Below are positions 55,101 through 63,415 of a stretch of DNA of 64,000 nt, one piece after another. Below the pieces are notes generated by a model that was not told where the DNA came from, did no database searches, and saw only the letters and a program-made list of their open reading frames with translations. Origin of the DNA: Duganella sp. OV510 (GTDB taxonomy: Bacteria; Pseudomonadota; Gammaproteobacteria; Burkholderiales; Burkholderiaceae_D); assembly GCF_900100205.1 (NCBI RefSeq), contig NZ_FNEQ01000006.1, positions 186,001 through 250,000 of the forward strand, written 5' to 3'. Position 1 is the stretch's first letter. Every line of letters begins with the position of its first letter. Made by a program: the position numbers and the translations under genes.

Positions 55101-55553
55101 CTGCGATTTCAGCCTGGCCTCGTCGAGCGACTGGTTTTGCTCGAAGAAGAAGGTGTAGGCCGCCAGGAAGGACGGCGGCGCCATGCGCACCAGCGCGGTG
55201 GTGGCCGGCACCAGCATCACGTCGCACTGGCCGCTGCTGATTTCGTGCAGTGTGGCCAGCCGCTCGGACACCAGGTCCTGGTGCGGCGAGAAGGCGTCGT
55301 AGGGCAGCGTTTCCCAGTCCGGCAGCAGGTGGCAGCGCAGCTGCGCGCCGCCGAACCACGGGATTTCATCCAGCAGGCGCTGGGCGTCGCTGGCGTTGGC
55401 CACGACCACGGCCAGCATCTGGCCGCGTGATTTGAGTTCGAGCGCGATTTGCGCCAGTGCGTAAGCGTCCGCCGAGCCATGCAGCGCGGGCAGGGCAAAA
55501 CGATTGCCGGGTTTTGGGATGGATTTGGTTAAGGCTGACGACACAACACACAT
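52104..55553 (-). CDS. mfd: transcription-repair coupling factor Mfd
   Basis: 1149 residues, full length. UvrB-like N-terminal domain ([33 protein letters not shown] later in the helicase), a CarD-like RNA polymerase-binding domain ([20 protein letters not shown]), the translocase ([20 protein letters not shown], K641; [45 protein letters not shown]) and a C-terminal TRCF domain. It removes stalled polymerase and recruits UvrA. Confidence 0.96.
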   Translation of the reverse strand: [1149 protein letters not shown]

Positions 55554-55575
55554 TCAACAGTTATCCAGGCATCTA

Positions 55576-56508
55576 TTATACCAAGCGGTTGGCGACGCCG
55601 AAGGGGATGTGCACCATCGGGATGTTGCCGGCCGGGGATTGCAGATGGCTGAGCTGGTCGTCGAAGAACATATGCGGCCGGAAGATGCTGAGCACCCGTG
55701 CTTTTTCCATGCCGCCGAGGAAGAAAGTTTCGTTGGCGGATACGCCCCAGCTCTTCAGCGTGGTCACCACGCGCTCGTGCGCCGGCGCGCTGCGTGCGGT
55801 GATGATGGCAATGCGCAGGATCTTTTTGTAGGCCGGATCGGCGCGCTGCGCGTCTTCCTCCAGCTGCTGCATCAGCGACAGCTTGCGGAACAGCTCGGCC
55901 AGCGGGCCGGGCTGGTGCGGGATGGCGACCCGCTCGGTTTCGTGGGCGTGGAATTCGCCAACGTCGTTGTTGCGCTTGAAGACAGTTTCAGATTCGTCGT
56001 CGGCGATCACGCCGTCAAAGTCGAAGGCGATGCGCAGTTCGCCGTCGGCTTCGTCGTCTTCGGTGCGTGACGGCAGCACCAGTCCGGCCGGGTAGTTGGC
56101 GTCCAGCGCCCGGCGCACGTCTTCCTCGTTGGCGGAGAGGAACAGGGAGGTGTTGAAGGCGGGCAAATACCGATACGGCGACTCGCCGGTCAGGAAGCAG
56201 GCGCGCGAGATGTCCAGTCCGTAGTGGGCAATCGAATTCATCACGCGCAGCCCGGTTTCCGGCGAATTGCGCGAAAACAGCACCACTTCCACCGGCGCTG
56301 TGTCCGGATGCAGCTTGTTGATGCTGAGGAAGCGGCGGATGAAGGGGAAGGCCACGCCCTTGTCGAGGACGGTGTCGATCTGCTGTTCCTGATAGCTGCG
56401 GTAGGCTTCCGCGCCGTGTTCCAGGTACACCTGGTGCGACGCGGTCAGGTCAAACAGGGCGCTGGAGGCGATGCCGATCACCAGCTTGTGCTCAATCGGG
56501 TAGGGCAT
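55576..56508 (-). CDS. cytosolic 5'-nucleotidase family protein
   Basis: 310 residues. The HAD-type block LRIAFDFDGVIADDESETVF and downstream IITARSAPAHERVVTTLKSW and FLGGMEKARVLSIFRPHMFF fit the 5'-nucleotidase family PF06189, which dephosphorylates nucleoside monophosphates. It lies 22 bases after mfd's start, on the same strand upstream of mfd. Confidence 0.85.
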   Translation of the reverse strand: MPYPIEHKLVIGIASSALFDLTASHQVYLEHGAEAYRSYQEQQIDTVLDKGVAFPFIRRFLSINKLHPDTAPVEVVLFSRNSPETGLRVMNSIAHYGLDISRACFLTGESPYRYLPAFNTSLFLSANEEDVRRALDANYPAGLVLPSRTEDDEADGELRIAFDFDGVIADDESETVFKRNNDVGEFHAHETERVAIPHQPGPLAELFRKLSLMQQLEEDAQRADPAYKKILRIAIITARSAPAHERVVTTLKSWGVSANETFFLGGMEKARVLSIFRPHMFFDDQLSHLQSPAGNIPMVHIPFGVANRLV

Positions 56509-56646
56509 GGGGCTGTGCGTAGTCTGCGAAGAGCATTACTGTAACCGATCCGTGCCAGCGCGCGTTTGATTTCTTTTCTGCAATTTAATCATTGCTTACC
56601 AGCAGTCGCTGCGCTACATTGACAACTCATTATTCTGGATGCTGGC

Positions 56647-57780
56647 GTGCTTAATCTCGATACTCTTTTGCTGGTCCAGGTGTGCGTGGCGTTGCTGACC
56701 ACGGGGCTGCTGGTGGCTTCGGCCTGCTATACCGAAAGTCCGCCCGAACAGCGCTGGTGGGCCGGCGGCAATGTTGCGGTGACCTTGGGCATGGCGCTGT
56801 CGAACGTGCAGACGTTGCCCTTGTTACTGACCGGTGTGGTTGGCTATGGCGTGATCGCCTTCGGCCTGGGACTGGTGCTGCGCGGCTTGCGCGTTTATTG
56901 CGCCGAAACGCTGTCGTGGACCAGCATTGCCGCCATCACCGGTGTGGCGCTGGCGATCACCGGCTACTACGCGCTGGTGGTGCCCAGCCTGCAGGCGCGG
57001 CTGGGCTTCAGCGGTTTCTATTTCGCGCTACTCAACTGGGTTTGCGCGCTGGCGGTGGCGCGGCACGGCAACTGGCGCGTGACCTCCATCTGCGTGGCGG
57101 GCTTCACCTTGCTGGGCCTGGCGCTGTTCCTGCGCGGCGTGCACATGCTGCTGCACGCCGATCCGGGCGAAAACGCCAGTTCGCTGGTTATCGCGCTGAG
57201 TGCGCTGATTGTGCCGCTGGCGCAGATCTGCATCGCCTTCGGCCTGATCCTGATGGTCATGTGGCGCTATGCCGAGCGGCTGCGCCGCCTGTCGACGCTG
57301 GATGCGCTGACCGGGGCGATGAACCGCGCCGGGCTGGAAATCCAGGGCAAGCGCGTTGGCCTGCGTGCCTTGCGCGGCGGCCGAAGTCTGACGGTGATCA
57401 TGATCGATGTCGATTGCTTCAAGAACATCAACGACACTTACGGCCATCCGGTCGGCGACGAAGTGCTGCGCCACCTGGCCAAACTGCTGAAGCTGGAGCT
57501 GCGTCCGCACGACCTGCTGGCGCGCTTCGGCGGCGAGGAGTTCGTGCTGGTGCTCGATGGCGTCAACCTGGAGGCGGCGCTCAGCGTCGCCGAGCGGCTG
57601 CGTGCGCGCATCGAGCATGAGCGTGTCGAGCTGGAGAAGCTGTCGGTGCGCTACACCGCCAGCATGGGCGTGGTCTGCTCGGACCAGCATGACTATGACC
57701 TGATCCGCCTGATCTCCGCCGGTGACGCTGCCATGTACCAGGCCAAGCGCGCCGGACGCAACCGTGTTGTGGCGGGATAA
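56647..57780 (+). CDS. membrane-anchored GGDEF diguanylate cyclase
   Basis: 377 residues from GTG. Six or so hydrophobic helices cover residues 5-210 (LLVQVCVALLTTGLLVASAC; LALFLRGVHMLLHADPG near the end of the sensor). The cyclase domain starts STLDALTGAMNRAG and has a GGEEF active site (RFGGEEFVLVL) with an RPHD inhibitory site five residues before it. A predicted c-di-GMP producer. Confidence 0.88.
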   Translation: MLNLDTLLLVQVCVALLTTGLLVASACYTESPPEQRWWAGGNVAVTLGMALSNVQTLPLLLTGVVGYGVIAFGLGLVLRGLRVYCAETLSWTSIAAITGVALAITGYYALVVPSLQARLGFSGFYFALLNWVCALAVARHGNWRVTSICVAGFTLLGLALFLRGVHMLLHADPGENASSLVIALSALIVPLAQICIAFGLILMVMWRYAERLRRLSTLDALTGAMNRAGLEIQGKRVGLRALRGGRSLTVIMIDVDCFKNINDTYGHPVGDEVLRHLAKLLKLELRPHDLLARFGGEEFVLVLDGVNLEAALSVAERLRARIEHERVELEKLSVRYTASMGVVCSDQHDYDLIRLISAGDAAMYQAKRAGRNRVVAG

Positions 57781-57915
57781 GCACTCTGGCACTGTGCGCG
57801 CCGCGCCACACCGGCGCCGAATGTGATTGACGCCGCCGTTGCCGGGGCCGCATATTGCTTGGGACTGAACAATAGTCACAAAATCTAACTAATGGTCCAC
57901 TTTCGGGAGTGCGGG

Positions 57916-59697
57916 ATGTTCAAGAATCTTCTCATCAAGTGGAAGCTGGCGACGCTGGTCGCGATTATGATGGTGGCCTTGGTGGTGGTGGGCTCGGCCG
58001 GCTATAGAGGGATTGCCAAGGTTGGCAGTTCGGTCAACGAAATCGGCGTGGTGCGCCTGCCGTCGGTGCAGGGTCTGCTGGTGATGAGCGAGGGCCAGAC
58101 CGCAGTGGCGGCGGCTAATCTGTTTGCTGGCACCTATGCCAGCGATGCGCAGGCGCAAGCGCGTTTCAGCGAGGCGCTGGAGATGCGCAAGAAGGCCTGG
58201 GCAAATATCGAACGCGGCTGGAAGCGTTACGAGCCGCTGCCGCAGACGGCCGAAGAGTCGGTGCTGTGGAAGCAGTTCACCGGCGAATGGGCCGAGTGGA
58301 AGGCCGCCGACGAGAAGATCGGCGCCACCATCGCCGCCATGGCCGGCAACCAGGATGAGCAGGCGCAGAAGGCGCTGTTCAGCACTTTCCACCAGCAGTA
58401 CAACCAGTCGCGCCCGCTGTTCCAGAAGGCCGAGGCGTCGCTGATGAAGATCGAACGCCTCAACGAGGGCATCGCCGAGCATAGCGTCGCAGATGGCATG
58501 GCAGCGGTCAGCAGCGCCGAGTGGGCGATGGTGACAGCGGCGGTGATTGCGGCGATTGTTGCCATCGGCTGCGCGGTGTATATCGCCGGGGCAATCACCA
58601 ATCCGATCAACGAGGCGGTGCGGGTGGCGCAGACGGTGGCGTCGGGCGACCTGACCAGCCGCATCGAGGTGGCGACCAGCGAGGAAACCGGCCAGTTGCT
58701 GGGCGCACTGAAGGACATGAACGATAGCCTGATCCGCATCGTCGGCCAGGTGCGCAACGGCACGGAGACGATTGCGACGGCGTCGTCGGAGATTGCGTCC
58801 GGCAACCTGGACCTGTCGCAGCGCACCGAGGAACAGGCCAGCTCGCTGGAGGAGACCGCGTCGTCGATGGAGGAGCTGACGTCGACCGTCAAGCAGAATG
58901 CCGACAATGCGCGCCAGGCGAATACGCTGGCGGCGTCGGCGTCCGGCGTGGCACAGCGCGGCGGCGATGTGGTGGCGCGGGTGGTCGAGACCATGGATTC
59001 GATCAACGCGTCGTCGGCCAAGATTGTCGACATCATTTCGGTGATTGACGGGATTGCGTTCCAGACCAATATCCTGGCGCTGAATGCGGCGGTGGAGGCG
59101 GCGCGCGCCGGCGAGCAGGGACGCGGTTTCGCGGTGGTGGCGGGCGAGGTGCGCACGCTGGCGCATCGTTCGGCGGCGGCGGCCAAGGAGATCAAGGAAT
59201 TGATCGGCGATTCGGTCGAGAAGGTCGGCGCCGGCAGCAAGCTGGTGGAGGAGGCTGGCGCCACCATGGGCGAGATCGTCAGCAGCGTGCAGCGTGTCAC
59301 CGACATCATGGGCGAGATCAGCATGGCGACGCAGGAGCAGAGCACCGGCATCGATCAGATCAATATGGCGGTGGGGCAGATGGATACGGTGACGCAGCAG
59401 AATGCGGCGCTGGTGGAGCAGGCGGCGGCAGCGGCGGCGTCGCTGCAGGAGCAGGCGGCCGGGCTGGCGGAGGTGGTCAGCGTGTTCCGCATGGACGAGG
59501 GCATGGCGCCGCGCAAGCAGGCGATCGCCAAGCGCCGGACCGCCAGCGCTGTCGCGACTGTTGCTACCGGCACCGGCACCGCTGCCAGGCCGGCAATCGC
59601 GGCGCCGACGCGGCGTCCGGCGGCCAAGCCTGCGGCGGCGAAAGCGCCAGCCCGGAAAATGGCTGCCGCCTCATCAGACGATTGGGAAGAGTTCTAA
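57916..59697 (+). CDS. methyl-accepting chemotaxis protein with CheR-docking tail
   Basis: 593 residues from [19 protein letters not shown], preferred over the upstream ATG at 57892 because GGGAGTGCGGG precedes it. Two membrane helices (about 10-30 and 200-222) frame a four-helix-bundle sensor; HAMP ([20 protein letters not shown]) and the signalling hairpin ([35 protein letters not shown]) are canonical. The last residues DDWEEF resemble the NWETF pentapeptide that tethers CheR and CheB. Ligand unknown; no che genes nearby. Confidence 0.92.
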   Translation: MFKNLLIKWKLATLVAIMMVALVVVGSAGYRGIAKVGSSVNEIGVVRLPSVQGLLVMSEGQTAVAAANLFAGTYASDAQAQARFSEALEMRKKAWANIERGWKRYEPLPQTAEESVLWKQFTGEWAEWKAADEKIGATIAAMAGNQDEQAQKALFSTFHQQYNQSRPLFQKAEASLMKIERLNEGIAEHSVADGMAAVSSAEWAMVTAAVIAAIVAIGCAVYIAGAITNPINEAVRVAQTVASGDLTSRIEVATSEETGQLLGALKDMNDSLIRIVGQVRNGTETIATASSEIASGNLDLSQRTEEQASSLEETASSMEELTSTVKQNADNARQANTLAASASGVAQRGGDVVARVVETMDSINASSAKIVDIISVIDGIAFQTNILALNAAVEAARAGEQGRGFAVVAGEVRTLAHRSAAAAKEIKELIGDSVEKVGAGSKLVEEAGATMGEIVSSVQRVTDIMGEISMATQEQSTGIDQINMAVGQMDTVTQQNAALVEQAAAAAASLQEQAAGLAEVVSVFRMDEGMAPRKQAIAKRRTASAVATVATGTGTAARPAIAAPTRRPAAKPAAAKAPARKMAAASSDDWEEF

Positions 59698-59739
59698 CCA
59701 ACAATAAAGTAAGCCACTATCTGGCGCAGCAGTATCCTG

Positions 59740-59767
59740 AAGGCAGCCCGCGTGGCTGCCTTTTTTT
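59740..59767 (+). terminator. intrinsic terminator after the chemoreceptor gene
   Basis: Nine-base-pair stem aaggcagcc / ggctgcctt with a five-base loop and seven T at 59761-59767. Confidence 0.88.
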
Positions 59768-59838
59768 CGTTTGATCTACATCAAACACGGCATGCCTTGC
59801 AATGATAGTTTGGAAGCTCTGCTGAAAGGACTGCGATC

Positions 59839-60141
59839 ATGCCAAACGCCATTGAAACCGAACGCCTCGAACGCATCACGCCAGCTGTGGAGGTGGAGTT
59901 GGCGGTGATACGCACCAGCTTTGCCACCAAGGACGACGTGCAACGCATACTGAATCTGCTGTACGAGCACAAGCTGGAAATTTTCGCCGCGCTGTCCAAG
60001 CAGCGCGAGGATTTTTACGCCGCGCTGACGCAGGTCCAGATCGACCTGCACAAGACCTTGATCGGCCATGTGTGGAAGCTGTATGTGCTGGCATCACTGG
60101 TGCTGGGCGGTGTCTACTACATCGCCCGCTATGTGCATTAA
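59839..60141 (+). CDS. small protein with C-terminal membrane helix, unknown function
   Basis: 100 residues after an AAAGGA site. A charged, probably coiled N-terminal region (ETERLERITPAVEVELAVIR; KHKLEIFAALSKQREDFYAA is partly helical) precedes a C-terminal helix (LYVLASLVLGGVYYIARYV). Tail-anchored topology likely. Between a terminator and a TetR gene, so probably its own transcript; no family recognised. Confidence 0.7.
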   Translation: MPNAIETERLERITPAVEVELAVIRTSFATKDDVQRILNLLYEHKLEIFAALSKQREDFYAALTQVQIDLHKTLIGHVWKLYVLASLVLGGVYYIARYVH

Positions 60142-60161
60142 TTACAGGCAAACTCCTGCGC

Positions 60162-60167
60162 TATAAT
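60162..60167 (+). promoter_or_regulatory. candidate -10 element before the TetR gene
   Basis: TATAAT 30 bases before the TTG start, with TTAATT 18 bases upstream as a modest -35. Confidence 0.45.
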
Positions 60168-60197
60168 CATTATCAAAGACCAACTACAGGGACAACC

Positions 60198-60875
60198 TTG
60201 CCGGCTCAATTCGACTTCCAACAATTCCAGGCGATGACACCGCTCGATGGCATCAATATCTGGGCCTATCTGCTCGACCGCTATGCCGACCGCATCACGG
60301 TCAAGCGCCGCAAGCCGGCGCTGGAAAATCTGGAGCGTATCTTCAACGCCACTTTCAAGCTGGCCAACGAGGTCGGTTTTCGTGCGATGAATTTGCGCGA
60401 CCTGTGCGGCGAAACCGGCCTGTCGATGGGCGGACTATATGGCTACATCAGCAGCAAGGACCAGCTGGCGGAGATGATCGAGGATGTGGTGCGCCACGCC
60501 ACCCACGAAGTGCCGAAGATGTTTGCCGACGTTACCGATCCATTGGACCGGCTGGAGGCGTTGATACGCGCTTCGATCTATGTGTCGGAAATCCTGCAGC
60601 CTTGGTTTTATTTCGTTTTCATGGATTCGCGCGTGCTGCAAGCCGAGCAGCGCGGCACGGCCAAGGAGTCCGAGCTGCACGTGCAGACGCTGTTTGCCGA
60701 CATCATCGCCCAGGCGCAAGGCCTGCGCGGCAGCCCGGACCTGATCGCCGCCCATATCCTCGCCACCTTCCAGGACTGGTACGTGAAGCGCTGGAAATAC
60801 CGCGCCGCCGATATCGGTCCCGACCAGTTCGCTGACAGCGCCGTGCGCATGATGCGCGGCTATCTGGCTGCGTGA
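60198..60875 (+). CDS. TetR/AcrR family transcriptional regulator
   Basis: 225 residues from a TTG with CAGGGA upstream; ATG 60234 would trim 12 residues. The DNA-binding part reads LERIFNATFKLANEVGFRAM then NLRDLCGETGLSMGGLYGYI, with the recognition helix pattern GLYGYISSKDQL. The C-terminal ligand domain (LRASIYVSEILQPWFYFVFM and similar) is unlike a named subfamily. No divergent efflux gene is adjacent, so the target is unclear. Confidence 0.85.
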   Translation: MPAQFDFQQFQAMTPLDGINIWAYLLDRYADRITVKRRKPALENLERIFNATFKLANEVGFRAMNLRDLCGETGLSMGGLYGYISSKDQLAEMIEDVVRHATHEVPKMFADVTDPLDRLEALIRASIYVSEILQPWFYFVFMDSRVLQAEQRGTAKESELHVQTLFADIIAQAQGLRGSPDLIAAHILATFQDWYVKRWKYRAADIGPDQFADSAVRMMRGYLAA

Positions 60876-60901
60876 CGCGCAGCCAGGCTTAAAGGCCAGT
60901 C

Positions 60902-63310
60902 TCAGCGGCCAGGCCCGGTCGGCACCGGACGGATGTTTTCAGCGTTCGGCGCGGCCGCCGCAGGCGCAGCAGCAGGCACGGCCGGCGCGGCTGGCACGGC
61001 CGGCGTGCCCGGCGCGACATTTTCGGCACCGGCCGGCTCGTTGTCGAAGTCGAGCGGCGGACGAGCGGCGTCGCCGGTGAATTCGTCGTACAGCCATTCG
61101 CCACCCACCTGCGTCAGGCCGGCCGGCACCGGACGGTCTTGTGGTGGACGCCCTTGCAGCGCCACGCGCATGTAGTCGATCCAGATCGGCAGCGCCACGC
61201 TGGAGCCGAACTCCTTGCCGCCCAGCGAGCGCGAGTCGTCATAGCCCATCCACGATACCGCCACGATGCCGCCGCCGTAGCCGGCAAACCAGCCATCGAC
61301 CGCGTCGCTTGAGGTGCCGGTCTTGCCGGCAATGTCCGAGCGGCCCAGGCGCGCGGCGGCGGCGCCGGTGCCGGTGCGTGTCACCTGGCGCATCAGGCTG
61401 TCGGTGACGAAGGCGTTGCGCGGGTCGATCACGCGCGCGTCGTCCGGCAGCGTGGTGCGCGGCTTCACTTCGGAGATGATCTTGCCGTCGCCATCGACGA
61501 TCTTGGCGATCAGGTAGGGCTCTACCGAGTAGCCGCCGTTGGCGAACACCGAGTAGGCGCCGGCCAGCTGCGCCGGCGTTACCGAGCCGGTGCCCAGCGC
61601 CATGGTCAGGTTTTTCGGATGCTTGGCCAGGTCGAAGCCGAACTTGCCCAGGAAGCTGTGCGCATACGGCACGGTGATGGCGCGCAGGATGCGCACCGAG
61701 GCCACGTTCTTCGATTCCGATAGCGCCGTGCGCATGGTGATCGGGCCGTCGAACTTGCCGTCGTCGTTCTTCGGCGACCAGGCTTCGTTGCCGGTTTCGG
61801 CACCGCTCAGGTTCAGCGGCACGTCGTTGATCAGCGTCAGCGGCGAGAAGCCGCGCTCCAGCGACGCCGAGTAGACGAACGGTTTGATCGACGAGCCAGG
61901 CTGGCGCCACGCCTGCGTCACGTGGTTGAACTTCTGCAGGTTGTAGTCGAAGCCGCCGACCATGGCGTGGTAGCCTCCGCTGACCGCGTCGATCGAGACG
62001 AAGGCCGCCGCCACCTGCGGCACCTGGCTGATGCTCCACGCGCCTTTGTCGTTCTGCATGATGCGGATCACCGCGCCGGGACGCAGGCGTATGTTGTCCT
62101 TGGCCTTGTCGCTCAGCGCGCCGGCAACCAGGCGCAGGCCGTCGCCGCTGATGCTGATTTCCTCGCCGGACGGGTTCTGCACCTTGACCGCTTTCGGGCT
62201 GGCGGCCAGCACCACGGCGGGGATCAGGCCATCGCTGCCGGGACGCTTCTGGATCGCGTCTTCGATGGCGTCGTCGCGTTCTTCTTCGCCCTCAGGCAGC
62301 GTGATGACGGCTTCCGGGCCGCGATAGCCGTGGCGCTGGTCGTAGTTCAGCACATTGCGGCGCGTCGATTCGTAGGCGGCTTTCTGGTCGGCCTTGAGGA
62401 TGGTGGTGTAGACGCTGATGCCGCGCGTGTACGACTCTTCCTTGAACTGTGCGTACACCGCCTGGCGCGCCAGTTCGGCCACGTATTCGGCGTGGACGTC
62501 GAAGTCCTGGCCTTTGCGCGCGTAGTGCAGCGTTTCGCGCGACGCCTTGTCGTATTGTTCTTCGGTGATGACTTCCTGGTCGCGCATCAGGCGCAGCACT
62601 ACTTGCTGGCGTTGCTTGGCGCGCTTGGGATTGCTGATCGGGTTATGGCGCGCCGGATTCTGCGGCAGACCGGCCAGCATCGCCATCTCGGCCACGTCCA
62701 GTTCCTTCAGCGATTTGCCGAAGTAGGTCTGCGCGGCGCTGCCGAAGCCGAACGAGCGCTGGCCCAGGTAGATCTGGTTCATATACAGTTCGAGGATCTG
62801 GTCCTTGTTCAGTGCCGCCTCGATTTTCAGGGCCAGCATCACTTCTTGCAGCTTGCGGCCGATGACTTTCTCGCGCGTCAGGTAGAAATTGCGCGCCACC
62901 TGCATGGTGATGGTCGAGCCGCCCTGGCGGAACGAGCCGCCCAGGTTGGAGCGCACCGCGCCCAGCACGCGCACGTAATCGATGCCATTATGTTCATAGA
63001 AGCGCTTGTCTTCGATCGCCAGCAAGGCTTTTTTCATCATCTCCGGCATGTCCTTGACCGGGATGAAGTCGCGGTGCTCCTCGCCGAACTCGCCGATCAG
63101 CGCGTTGTCGGCGGTGTAGACGCGCAACGGGATCTTCGGCTTGTAATCGGTGACGGCCTCCAGCGACGGCAGGTTGGGGGCGATATACAGCAGCAGGTAG
63201 GCCAGCAGCAGCCCGCCCGCCGCCAGGCCGGCCAGGCCGGTGACGATGGCGGCACGTATCATATTGCGTCGGTTCAGCCACGCGGGCAGTTGGGTGTTGG
63301 AAGTTGCCAA
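60902..63310 (-). CDS. mrcA: penicillin-binding protein 1A (bifunctional glycosyltransferase/transpeptidase)
   Basis: 802 residues. One membrane helix (RAAIVTGLAGLAAGGLLLAY), a glycosyltransferase domain (AIEDKRFYEHNGIDYVRVLG with the catalytic Glu; QGGSTITMQVARNFYLT; RKLQEVMLALKIEA), an OB insertion, and the transpeptidase (GSSIKPF with Ser473; SESKN; AGKTGTSSDAVDGWFAGY). The C-terminal tail is Pro/Ala-rich. The start is a TTG; in-frame ATG at 63262 is an alternative. Builds and cross-links peptidoglycan. Divergent from glpD. Confidence 0.94.
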   Translation of the reverse strand: MATSNTQLPAWLNRRNMIRAAIVTGLAGLAAGGLLLAYLLLYIAPNLPSLEAVTDYKPKIPLRVYTADNALIGEFGEEHRDFIPVKDMPEMMKKALLAIEDKRFYEHNGIDYVRVLGAVRSNLGGSFRQGGSTITMQVARNFYLTREKVIGRKLQEVMLALKIEAALNKDQILELYMNQIYLGQRSFGFGSAAQTYFGKSLKELDVAEMAMLAGLPQNPARHNPISNPKRAKQRQQVVLRLMRDQEVITEEQYDKASRETLHYARKGQDFDVHAEYVAELARQAVYAQFKEESYTRGISVYTTILKADQKAAYESTRRNVLNYDQRHGYRGPEAVITLPEGEEERDDAIEDAIQKRPGSDGLIPAVVLAASPKAVKVQNPSGEEISISGDGLRLVAGALSDKAKDNIRLRPGAVIRIMQNDKGAWSISQVPQVAAAFVSIDAVSGGYHAMVGGFDYNLQKFNHVTQAWRQPGSSIKPFVYSASLERGFSPLTLINDVPLNLSGAETGNEAWSPKNDDGKFDGPITMRTALSESKNVASVRILRAITVPYAHSFLGKFGFDLAKHPKNLTMALGTGSVTPAQLAGAYSVFANGGYSVEPYLIAKIVDGDGKIISEVKPRTTLPDDARVIDPRNAFVTDSLMRQVTRTGTGAAAARLGRSDIAGKTGTSSDAVDGWFAGYGGGIVAVSWMGYDDSRSLGGKEFGSSVALPIWIDYMRVALQGRPPQDRPVPAGLTQVGGEWLYDEFTGDAARPPLDFDNEPAGAENVAPGTPAVPAAPAVPAAAPAAAAPNAENIRPVPTGPGR

Positions 63311-63415
63311 AGCATCATCTCTAGTTTGCAGAAGGTTGGGCGATTATAGAGCATGGCTATTGTTACTTGCCGTCACTTGTCGTAACGTACAGGTATACAG
63401 CTCCAAAGGGACCAC

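Noticed and set aside
51624..55430. 1268-codon open frame on the plus strand opposite mfd and serB
   Set aside because: Reads through the antisense of two clearly real genes; composition is His/Arg/Gln-rich with no domain, as expected of a codon-bias shadow in high-GC DNA.
61922..63349. 475-codon open frame opposite the PBP1A gene
   Set aside because: Antisense shadow with no recognisable domain; PBP1A has complete catalytic motifs.
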